Positions 49,425 through 56,256 of a stretch of DNA of 64,000 bases are shown one piece after another. Each line of letters begins with the position of its first letter. Positions within the stretch are counted from its first letter, which is position 1. The position numbers and the translations under genes are program-made. This DNA comes from Kribbella sindirgiensis (lineage in GTDB: Bacteria; Actinomycetota; Actinomycetes; Propionibacteriales; Kribbellaceae). The notes beneath the pieces were generated by a model, which did not search any database, was not told the origin of the DNA, and saw only the letters and a program-made list of their open reading frames with translations. The stretch is from positions 186,001-250,000 of the forward strand of contig NZ_SJKA01000011.1 in the NCBI RefSeq assembly GCF_004331435.1. Direction: 5' to 3'.

Positions 49425-49807
49425 AGCCCGAGTGCCCGCGCGAGGTAGGCCAGGGCCCGGCCGTGGCTGCCGTCCGTCGCGGTCACCAGCGTGATCCGCC
49501 GACCGGCGCGACCGGCGACCTGCGACACGAGTTCGTCAAACGTTTGCGCCGGTCCGAGCGCACGGTTGACCGCCCACGATGCGCCGAGCACCTTGAACGC
49601 GGGCAGCCCGAACCGGTTGGATTCGTCCTTCACCCACACGCTTCCTGCGCCGAGCAGCTCCGCGAGCGCGGGCACCTCGATCAGCGGCGTCGCGGCGTAC
49701 CCGGGCATGTGCGATGGAACTCCAGGGGCCGACTCCCGCACCCCAGGCGCGATCCAGGACCCGGCGCCGGGGTTCGTCGCCCGCGGGCGCTGCTCAGGCC
49801 TCGTCAC
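49424..49807 (-). pseudogene. diaminopropionate ammonia-lyase-like remnant (N-terminal third)
   Basis: From a GTG at 49807 about 127 residues read as a fold-type II PLP enzyme: TPLIEVPALAELLGAGSVWV, KDESNRFGLPAFKVLGASWA with the PLP-binding Lys, and TLVTATDGSHGRALAYLARA. The family normally runs to 370-400 residues. At 49424 the sequence jumps into an aldehyde dehydrogenase fragment in another frame. So the gene is broken and should be inactive. Confidence 0.8.
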
Positions 49808-49956
49808 TCTCCGAGACTCCCTCCACAGCCGGTAATTGCCGGTACTGACATAGATCAATTCATCGCGGAGCGTGCCACAATGCAACAGAGCCTGTGGCCC
49901 CCGGACCCCGTGTCGTTCGCTCACACATCTGGCGGCGCGGATCTGGGGAGGACGCA

Positions 49957-50511
49957 ATGGGTGCTGGGGACGTTGACAGGGAGTTTCGGGCTCGGCTGAT
50001 CGAGCTGCTCGGAGAGCCGTTGATGGTCGACGATCCACTCGTCACCACCGCACAGGCCGCGCTACTGCTGGAGGTTCCGCCCCAGCGCGTCGCGGGGCTG
50101 ATCCGGGCGGGGCATCTGCCGGCGCGCTCTCGGGCTCACCGCCGTCTGCTGCTGTCCGACGTCGTACGGTCGGGTCTCGACCAGTGGATGTCGGTCGCGG
50201 AGGCCGGCGTGGTGCTCGGCCTCGGGCAGACCGGCGTACGGCGACTGATCACGGCCGGACTGCTGACGGCACACGGCAAGGAACTGCCGCTGCGACGCGA
50301 AGACGTGGACGTCCTCGCCCGCCTGCGCGAAAGCTGGTGGTCCGTGCCGACCGCCGCGTCCGCGCTCGGAGTGGACGCCGACGAGGTCCACCGGATGCTC
50401 CGCACCGGTCAGCTCACCAACACCTGCGACATCGCCCGACCGGTCTACCGTCACGAAGTCGCCGCTTTCCTCGCCACGCGCCACCACCCCGCACCGCTGA
50501 AGGCGTCGTAA
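49957..50511 (+). CDS. protein with three tandem excisionase-like HTH modules
   Basis: A 184-residue protein. Three consecutive modules of about 48 residues follow the same pattern: LVTTAQAALLLEVPPQRVAG, WMSVAEAGVVLGLGQTGVRR and WWSVPTAASALGVDADEVHR, each followed by a short helix and a strand like GLLTAHGKELPLRREDV. Each looks like an excisionase/MerR-type winged helix. GGGGAGGA precedes the ATG at 49957. It could be a DNA-binding regulator or nucleoid protein. No neighbour suggests a target. Confidence 0.65.
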   Translation: MGAGDVDREFRARLIELLGEPLMVDDPLVTTAQAALLLEVPPQRVAGLIRAGHLPARSRAHRRLLLSDVVRSGLDQWMSVAEAGVVLGLGQTGVRRLITAGLLTAHGKELPLRREDVDVLARLRESWWSVPTAASALGVDADEVHRMLRTGQLTNTCDIARPVYRHEVAAFLATRHHPAPLKAS

Positions 50512-50603
50512 CGCGCCTCCACCACTCTGTCCGTCGTCTTTGTGCACGGCTCAGCCACAAATCCGCGGGGAAAATGGTTGGTGGGTGCACAAAGACGCCG
50601 TGA

Positions 50604-51575
50604 TCAGTTGCCGTTGATCAGGTGGATGGCCAGGTCGGGGCTGAAGGTGCCGGCGGGGATGCCGGCGCCGATGCCGCAGTCGCCGTCGGAGTCGCCGGGG
50701 ACCTTGATCCACAGCAGCATCTCTGGTTGTTGAGTGCCGCCGCCGGTCTGTGCCGGCACGCCGAGCTTGCGGCCCGGCGGGTTGCACCAGTCGTTGCCCG
50801 TGCCGTTCCCGTTCCGGCTGGTGTCGACGACGAACGGTTTCTTCGTGGTCAGGTGGCTGTTGACTGCGTTGCCGTAGGTGAGGGTCTGCGCGGTGGTGTA
50901 GTAGTTCGACACGTTGAGTGCGAAGCCGTGCGCGTTCGCCAGGCCCGCGCCCTTGAGCCGCTGCGCCATCACGTCGGCGGCCACCCAGCCGGCGTTGCCG
51001 CCGTCCAGGTACGCCCACGCGTTCGGCGCGAGATCCTTGAACTGCTGGACGGCGTACGTCAGCATGCCGTTGCGCTCGGCGATCTGGTCCGCGTTCATGC
51101 AGTTGAAATCACCGAGCGAGTCGGGCTCGATCACGACCACGGCGGGACGGTTGCCGATGGCAACGGCGAAGTCGTGGATCCAGGCCCGGTACGCCGCGGG
51201 GGTGCCCGCGCCGCCGCCGGAATGACCGCCGCACGCGTCGCGCCCGGGAATGTTGTACGCAACCAGCACGGGCAGTTTGTCCGCGGCGTCCGCGGCGCCG
51301 ACGAAGTTACCGACCGACGTACCGATCGGGTTGCTCCAGTTGCCGAACCAGCGGGCCATCGGTTTCGTCGCGATCGAGTTCTGGATCGCGGTCCGGCGGC
51401 TGTCGTTGGGGTTGTTCCGGACCCAGGCGGCCGGGTTCGAGTTCGGGTCGACGTAGAAGCCGCTGGTCAGTTGGACCGGGTTGCCGGTGGTGGCGGCGCC
51501 GGCGCCCTGGTGCGTGGGGAGGACGACGCCGAGCGTCAGGCCGGCCGCGACCAGGCCTCTGAGGATCCATCGCAT
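50604..51575 (-). CDS. secreted glycoside hydrolase family 6 (cellulase)
   Basis: A 323-residue GH6 protein with a Sec signal (LRGLVAAGLTLGVVLPTHQG, cut after GAGA). The catalytic parts are VLVAYNIPGRDACGGHSGGG with D113, VVVIEPDSLGDFNC with the acid D152, and LLWIKVPGDSDGDCG. Length fits an endoglucanase or compact cellobiohydrolase with no carbohydrate-binding module. Upstream there are two GGGAGCGCTtCC-like boxes, as used by the cellulose repressor CebR/CelR in other actinobacteria. Confidence 0.92.
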   Translation of the reverse strand: MRWILRGLVAAGLTLGVVLPTHQGAGAATTGNPVQLTSGFYVDPNSNPAAWVRNNPNDSRRTAIQNSIATKPMARWFGNWSNPIGTSVGNFVGAADAADKLPVLVAYNIPGRDACGGHSGGGAGTPAAYRAWIHDFAVAIGNRPAVVVIEPDSLGDFNCMNADQIAERNGMLTYAVQQFKDLAPNAWAYLDGGNAGWVAADVMAQRLKGAGLANAHGFALNVSNYYTTAQTLTYGNAVNSHLTTKKPFVVDTSRNGNGTGNDWCNPPGRKLGVPAQTGGGTQQPEMLLWIKVPGDSDGDCGIGAGIPAGTFSPDLAIHLINGN

Positions 51576-51611
51576 GTGCTGCTCCTGTCTCGAGCTTGGG
51601 GGCGGACACTC

Positions 51612-51625
51612 CGGGAGCGCTTCCA
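51612..51625. promoter_or_regulatory. CebR/CelR-like box 1
   Basis: CGGGAGCGCTTCCA matches the known actinobacterial cellulase operator TGGGAGCGCTCCCA at 12 of 14 positions. It is 37 bp upstream of the GH6 start. The regulator itself is not in the window. Confidence 0.65.
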
Positions 51626-51721
51626 GTTACTACCGCCCCGATCGTGTCGGATCAGCCGCCTTGCCGTCAACCATCTGTGCAGCAGCTGGTGAAAACAGGA
51701 AACCGCCTCAGCTTCTGCCGC

Positions 51722-51735
51722 CGAGAGCGCTTCCA
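51722..51735. promoter_or_regulatory. CebR/CelR-like box 2
   Basis: CGAGAGCGCTTCCA matches the same consensus at 11 of 14 positions, 110 bp upstream of the first box. It may be a second operator for the GH6 gene. It is close to the end of the MarR gene. Confidence 0.5.
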
Positions 51736-51757
51736 ACAACGACCAGCCAGCGAGGGC

Positions 51758-52216
51758 TCAGTTCGCGGCGAGCTTCTCGGTGGAGGTGTGGCCGGCCTCG
51801 GCGCAGCGGTTCAGGAAACCGGCGATCAGGTCGAGCTCGTCCTCGGAGTAGCCGGCGCAGATCTTGTCGATCGCGCCGTTCATCCCGCGGTACGCCTGGT
51901 AGACCGCGGCCGTCCGCTCCTTGACGACGCGGACGGTGACCCGCCGGCGGTCGGTCTGGTCGCGGTCGCGGACGACCCAGCCGCCGCGCTCGAGCCGGTC
52001 GAGGATCCCGGTCATCGTGGCCGGATGGATGCCGGCCCGCCGGGCCAAGGCGCTCGGTGTGAGCGCCCCGTCCCTGGCGAGCACGTCCAGACAGTCCAGC
52101 TCGGCGTCCTTGAGGGACAGCTGCGACCCGACCTGGTGATTCAGCAGGGCGAGCTGGACCCGCAGGTCCCGCAACGCGGTCCTGACCACGGCAGTGCGCG
52201 ACGGCGGCTTCGGCAT
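51758..52216 (-). CDS. MarR-family transcriptional regulator
   Basis: A 152-residue MarR protein. HTH: ALTPSALARRAGIHPATMTG, with the wing GGWVVRDRDQTDRRRVTVRV. C-terminal dimer helices contain MNGAIDKICAGYSEDELDL. ATG at 52216. Direct repeats of ATCATCCGG lie upstream and may form its operator. Its target is not clear: the neighbours are a GH6 enzyme downstream and a nucleotidase gene upstream on the same strand. Confidence 0.87.
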   Translation of the reverse strand: MPKPPSRTAVVRTALRDLRVQLALLNHQVGSQLSLKDAELDCLDVLARDGALTPSALARRAGIHPATMTGILDRLERGGWVVRDRDQTDRRRVTVRVVKERTAAVYQAYRGMNGAIDKICAGYSEDELDLIAGFLNRCAEAGHTSTEKLAAN

Positions 52217-52230
52217 ACTTCAGCTCTCGT

Positions 52231-52255
52231 ATCATCCGGGACTCAGATCATCCGG
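52231..52255. promoter_or_regulatory. direct repeat ATCATCCGG upstream of marR
   Basis: Two copies at 52231-52239 and 52247-52255, 16 bp apart, in the short gap between the MarR and nucleotidase genes. Candidate autoregulatory site; there is no palindrome. Confidence 0.4.
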
Positions 52256-52258
52256 AGC

Positions 52259-54112
52259 CTAACTCACCGGACGCGCGCGGCCGAGTGGTGCGGGTGTGAG
52301 GACCGGGTGTGCGCGCAGGTATGCGATGAAGCCCTCGTGGTCGCGGTCGTTGCGGACCGGATCGGTGAAGCCGGCGAAGACCGTCGTACCGTCACCGCCG
52401 ATCAGGGTGTAGGCCAGCGCGGCGACGCGGTAGTCCCGGTTCAGGTCGAGTGGCTTTCCGCTGATCTGCACGGTCGCGGGGTCGACGCGCTGACCGGTCG
52501 GCTTGGTCGTGTCGTAGGTGTAGCTGACGTTCTGCGACACCGCGAACGGAGCGAACTTCTCGGTCCCGTTCGCCTGCGGCACCCACTGCGCCTCGAAGGC
52601 GGCGTGCAGCTGGGTGCCCGGCAGTGTGACCGTCAGGATCGGGTTGCCGTACCCGAACGCGCCCCACGCCTCGCCGAACAGCACCGTGCCGTCGACATCC
52701 GACGGATTGGTGCCCTTGGCAAACAACAGGTCGCCGGTCACGGCGTTCGACCCCGACACCGGCTTGACCGAGATCAGGGCCAGGTCGGCGCGACCGTCGC
52801 GGTGCTGGTTCGCGTCCCAGTAGGCGAAGTCCGCGGCCAGGTTGCCCATCGTGCTCTCCCCGGACGCGTTCGGCGTCCGGGTGAAGTCCGCGGTGACGCG
52901 CGCGAGCGGTGTCGCGTACCGCTTCTTGCCCTGCGCGGTCCAGTAGTCGGCGATGTACTGGAGCTCCTCGTCGAGCGGTACGTCGCGGGTGTTGGCGTGG
53001 TTGGTCGACCGGGTCAGCTCCCGGATGACTTCGCCGGTGCGCGGGTCCAGCTTGAGGTTGATCTCGTTGATCAGCGAGCCGTGGTTGCCGGCCTCGACGA
53101 CCGGCCGCGGTACGCCGTTCGGGTCCGGGACCATCATGTTGAACCGGCAGTGCCAGTGCCCCGTCACGATCGCGGCGATGTCCGGGGAGGCGTTCGCGGC
53201 CAGCTGGAAGACCGGCCCCGACGGGTTCGTCCCTGCGTTGTAGTCGTTCCCGGCGACGCCGCCGTCGTGGATGTTGATGACGATCGCGTTGATGCCGCGC
53301 TTCTTCAGCTGCGCGGCCAGTTTGTTCGCCTCGGCCAGGTCGGACAGCGACTTGAGTCCGGGCTGGTACGACGTCGACCCGGTTTCCGAACCGACCAGGG
53401 TCAGATGGATGAACGCGATCGGCAGTTTCCGCCCGCGGCCGGCGTCGACCCACTCGATGTTGTACGGCGGCACGATCGTCCGGCCGGTGTCCGCGTGCAC
53501 GATGTTCGCGGTGTAGAAGCGGAAGTTCGCGCCCTGGAAACGCTGCCCGGTCGAGTCGACGAAGTTGTCGTCGCGCCCGCTGACCGCCGGGTAAGGCTTG
53601 CCCTTCTCCATGTGGTCGACGAGGAACTCCACCGAGTGGTCGAGCTCGTGGTTGCCGACCGTGCTGAACTGCAGCCCGAGCGCGTTGAGCGCCTCGATCG
53701 TCGGCTCGTTGGCGTGTGCGTCGACCTCGAACGGCCAGCCGTTGAAGTTGTCACCGGACGAGAAGAAGATCGAGTTCCGCTGTCCCTCGCGCAGCCGCTT
53801 CAGGTGCGTGGCCAGGTATCCGGCGCCGCCGACGGTCACCTGGACGCCGCCCGCGCCGGTGATCACGCTGCCCTGACTGGGTGTCGTCGGCTGCAGGTAG
53901 CCGTGGAAGTCGGTGATGTTCAAGAGCTGCACGTCGACGTACTCCGAGGACCCGTAGGCGGCGTCGTCGAGGGCGTGCGGGGTGGCGTACGCGACGTCGC
54001 CGACCGCGGTCGCGGTGGCGATGGCGCCGGTGGTGGTGAGGAACGTGCGGCGGCGGATCCGACTGTTCACGGCAACCTGCTTCCTGGCGGAGGGGTGCGC
54101 GTTAGTGCGCAT
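52259..54112 (-). CDS. Tat-exported 5'-nucleotidase/metallophosphatase
   Basis: A 617-residue extracellular phosphatase. The Tat signal is RIRRRTFLTTTGAIATATAV. The metallophosphatase domain has LLNITDFHGYLQP (metal Asp/His), SSGDNFNG, TVGNHELDHSVEF and VTGHWHCRF. The C-terminal 5'-nucleotidase domain contains MGNLAADFAYWDANQHRDGR and GDLLFAKGTNPSDVDG. It would hydrolyse nucleotides or related phosphate esters at the surface. The ATG at 54112 or a GTG at 54070, which shortens the region before the twin arginine, may be the start. Confidence 0.9.
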   Translation of the reverse strand: MRTNAHPSARKQVAVNSRIRRRTFLTTTGAIATATAVGDVAYATPHALDDAAYGSSEYVDVQLLNITDFHGYLQPTTPSQGSVITGAGGVQVTVGGAGYLATHLKRLREGQRNSIFFSSGDNFNGWPFEVDAHANEPTIEALNALGLQFSTVGNHELDHSVEFLVDHMEKGKPYPAVSGRDDNFVDSTGQRFQGANFRFYTANIVHADTGRTIVPPYNIEWVDAGRGRKLPIAFIHLTLVGSETGSTSYQPGLKSLSDLAEANKLAAQLKKRGINAIVINIHDGGVAGNDYNAGTNPSGPVFQLAANASPDIAAIVTGHWHCRFNMMVPDPNGVPRPVVEAGNHGSLINEINLKLDPRTGEVIRELTRSTNHANTRDVPLDEELQYIADYWTAQGKKRYATPLARVTADFTRTPNASGESTMGNLAADFAYWDANQHRDGRADLALISVKPVSGSNAVTGDLLFAKGTNPSDVDGTVLFGEAWGAFGYGNPILTVTLPGTQLHAAFEAQWVPQANGTEKFAPFAVSQNVSYTYDTTKPTGQRVDPATVQISGKPLDLNRDYRVAALAYTLIGGDGTTVFAGFTDPVRNDRDHEGFIAYLRAHPVLTPAPLGRARPVS

Positions 54113-54190
54113 TATTGCCTGTTTCCGACATTATTAGCTGCCGGACCGGACATGCGTCAACGGCCCGGTGAACAATCGGCCAACCTGAGG

Positions 54191-55354
54191 TCAGAGGCTC
54201 CGGGCCGACAGTTGGGGGAGCGGGCCGCGGCTGGGGCTCAGCAGACGGGTGTCGATCGCGTCCTGGGCGAGGCTGGCTGCGCCGAGGGCTACGCAGAGGG
54301 GACCGAGGGAGGAGGCGCGCAGTTCGGGGACGCGCGGGCAGAGGCGGTCGAGTTCGGCGGCCAATGGTTCGAGCAGTACGTCGGCCGCCTGGGAGAAGGC
54401 TCCGCCGAGGACGAGCAGTCGCGGGTCGACGATCGCGATCGCCGTCGCGGCGGCGACTGCCATGGCGCGGGCGTACTTCCGGACGGCGGCGCGTGCTGCG
54501 CGGTCGCCTTCCCGCGCGGCCGCGAAGGCGCGCTCGGCCTTGTCCACCGCGGGAATCTCCGCCGGCACGACGTCGTGCAAGTACTCGAGCGCCGCCTCCC
54601 ACGCGACACCTTTGAGCGCGGACATGTCAGCCGCCGCCCCGAACGCTCCCCGCCGCAACTGCCCATCGAGCACCAACGCCAACCCCGTACGCCGCCCCGC
54701 ATGTAAAAACACCATGTCCGCGGGGGAGGAGGAGTTGGGGGTGCCTCGGCGTTGTTCGGCGAGGGCGGCTAGTTGGCTGTCGTTGTCGGCGACAACCAGT
54801 TGGGTTTTGAAGTGGCCGGCGAGGTTGGTGCCTGCCCAGTCCGGGATCGCATTCGCGCGGACGACGGTGCCCGTGGCATCGACCAACCCGGTCGTACCCG
54901 CCCCGACAGCCCACACCCGCGCAACCGGCACACCGGCCTCTCGCGCGCAGTCGGCAATCACCCGGTCGGCCGTCGCGAGCCGCTGCTTCCGTGGCGTCTC
55001 CGGTGTCACGGAACGCCGTACGTTCGCGAGCATCCGCCCGTCGAGATCCGTCAGCACCCCACGCACCGAGAACGCGCCGATGTCCAGCCCGACGACGTAC
55101 CCGGCCTCCGCCCGGAACCGATAGGAACGCGCCGGCCGCCCGCGCCCGCGGATCGCCGGACTCACCTCGACCAGCCACTGCCGAGTCACCAGACTCGCCA
55201 GCACCTCTTCGACCGCCGTCCGCCCCAGCCCGCTCTGCTCGACGATCTCCGCAACCCGCAACTCCCCAGCAGCCCGAACCGAGCCCAGCACAGCCCGCTC
55301 GTTCAGCTGCCGCAACCGCGAATGATCGCCACCGTCCACCACCGAGGACCCCAT
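54191..55354 (-). CDS. ROK-family transcriptional regulator
   Basis: A 387-residue protein with an N-terminal winged helix (LNERAVLGSVRAAGELRVAE, IVEQSGLGRTAVEEVLASLV) and a sugar-kinase-like ROK domain (VVGLDIGAFSVRGVLTDLDG, then WAVGAGTTGLVDATGTVV). The zinc motif CxCGxxGCxE usual in ROK repressors is not present: the region reads GAFGAAADMSALKGVAWEAA. It is near GH84 and GH46 genes, and ROK proteins such as CsnR control chitosanase in streptomycetes, so it may regulate that module. Effector probably an amino sugar oligomer. Confidence 0.85.
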   Translation of the reverse strand: MGSSVVDGGDHSRLRQLNERAVLGSVRAAGELRVAEIVEQSGLGRTAVEEVLASLVTRQWLVEVSPAIRGRGRPARSYRFRAEAGYVVGLDIGAFSVRGVLTDLDGRMLANVRRSVTPETPRKQRLATADRVIADCAREAGVPVARVWAVGAGTTGLVDATGTVVRANAIPDWAGTNLAGHFKTQLVVADNDSQLAALAEQRRGTPNSSSPADMVFLHAGRRTGLALVLDGQLRRGAFGAAADMSALKGVAWEAALEYLHDVVPAEIPAVDKAERAFAAAREGDRAARAAVRKYARAMAVAAATAIAIVDPRLLVLGGAFSQAADVLLEPLAAELDRLCPRVPELRASSLGPLCVALGAASLAQDAIDTRLLSPSRGPLPQLSARSL

Positions 55355-55389
55355 GATCGCCCACCCTAGCCAGCTCGCAGCGGTTAATC

Positions 55390-55742
55390 GGCTCTCCTGT
55401 CCGATGTGTGGGTGAACTGTGGGGCCGCAGGACAGGTTCTGGTGGGCTCGTGCCTGGGTATTCGGTGTCCGCGGCAGGCGGGGCGACCAGTCCGGTGGCG
55501 CGATCGGGGACTCTGGCTGGTCATTTCAGGTGGGTAGCAGTCCCCAGCTCCCAGACCTGGCTTCCTCGGTCACACCGCCTGCAGGTCCAACACAGCGCCG
55601 GATATCCCCTGCTGTGGAGGGTTCTCCCCTCGTGTACCAGTAGAGAACCCCCAACACGAGGGGATAACCCATAGTCTGCTCGACGGGTAGCGCACGACCC
55701 CAGATCGGGCTGAGCACCACCCATACATCAGACAGGAGAGCC
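55390..55742. mobile_element. MITE-like element, 353 bp
   Basis: Terminal inverted repeats of 25 bp, at 55390-55414 and 55718-55742, agree at 23 positions (outer 12 bases GGCTCTCCTGTC identical). An exact 8-bp direct repeat GGTTAATC flanks the element at 55382-55389 and 55743-55750, as left by target-site duplication. No transposase is encoded inside, so it is non-autonomous. It also contains the GGGTTCTCCCCTCGTGTACC hairpin motif. It accounts for most of the gene-free stretch 55355-55869. Confidence 0.85.
55619..55663. repeat. crossing inverted repeats inside the MITE
   Basis: GGGTTCTC (55619-55626) pairs with GAGAACCC (55643-55650); CCCTCGTGT (55627-55635) pairs with ACACGAGGG (55654-55662). 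The two stems interleave, as in an H-type pseudoknot, or compete. Related copies of the first half occur at 30278-30297 and 55773-55792. Confidence 0.65.
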
Positions 55743-55772
55743 GGTTAATCCCTCGAGCCGGGGGTGTCTACT

Positions 55773-55792
55773 GATACACGAGGGGAGAACCC
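55773..55792 (-). repeat. third copy of the GGGTTCTCCCCTCGT motif
   Basis: On the minus strand GGGTTCTCCCCTCGTGTATC, one base different from the copy in the MITE. It is outside the MITE and its target duplication, in the 80 bases before the permease remnant. Confidence 0.75.
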
Positions 55793-55869
55793 TGCCTGCG
55801 ACGGAATAAGCCCGAGTTTCCTGACGGCGCTGCTCGGACACCGGTGTGTGGAATGCCTGCCCTTGCCCG

Positions 55870-56172
55870 GTCGCGGCGAGCGGCATCCGCACGCTCTCGC
55901 GGGTCGAGTACGGCGACAACCTGAACCTGGTCGTGATCGCGGTGTCCCTGGCGATGGGTCTGGTCCCGATCGCCCGCCCGCACTTCTGGGACGAGCTCCC
56001 GTCCGGCGTCGGCGTCGTCCTCGACTCGGGCATCAGCGCCGCCGCGGTCACCGCCGTACTCCTCAACCTGTTCTTCAACCGCTGGCGCGCACTGACCAAG
56101 GACCACCCGTCCGTCTTCGCCGCCGCTCCCGACGAACGCGGCACCCCGCTGCCAGGTACCTCCGAGTCCTGA
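55870..56172 (+). pseudogene. C-terminal remnant of a purine/xanthine permease (NCS2)
   Basis: About 100 residues starting at VAASGIRTLSRVEYGDNLNL, then VVIAVSLAMGLVPIARPHFW and SGISAAAVTAVLLNLFFNRW. These match the end of nucleobase:cation symporter-2 proteins, which are about 450 residues in full. No upstream part of the gene is present; repeats and a MITE take its place. An ATG at 55846 could start translation of a 108-residue product, but it would lack the transport core. Confidence 0.8.
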
Positions 56173-56203
56173 CTGGAACTGCCTAGGTCGAGTACTTGAC
56201 GTG

Positions 56204-56226
56204 CAGTTACGCGCACTGGCTAACTG
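56204..56226. promoter_or_regulatory. inverted repeat upstream of GH84 gene
   Basis: CAGTTA and TAACTG arms with an 11-nt spacer, right after a TTGACG (56196-56201) that could be a -35 element. Candidate operator for the secreted hexosaminidase. Confidence 0.4.
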
Positions 56227-56256
56227 GCTTCACCCGCCCATGCCCGAGGAGACTCG

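Noticed and set aside
51596..54706. 1036-codon open frame opposite the MarR, nucleotidase and ROK genes
   Set aside because: It spans several real genes on the other strand and the gaps between them; shadow of GC-rich codon bias.
55408..55674. 88-codon open frame inside the MITE
   Set aside because: No transposase motif, and it passes through the hairpin repeat. The same -GSPLVYQ end arises wherever the repeat occurs, so it is a by-product of the repeat.
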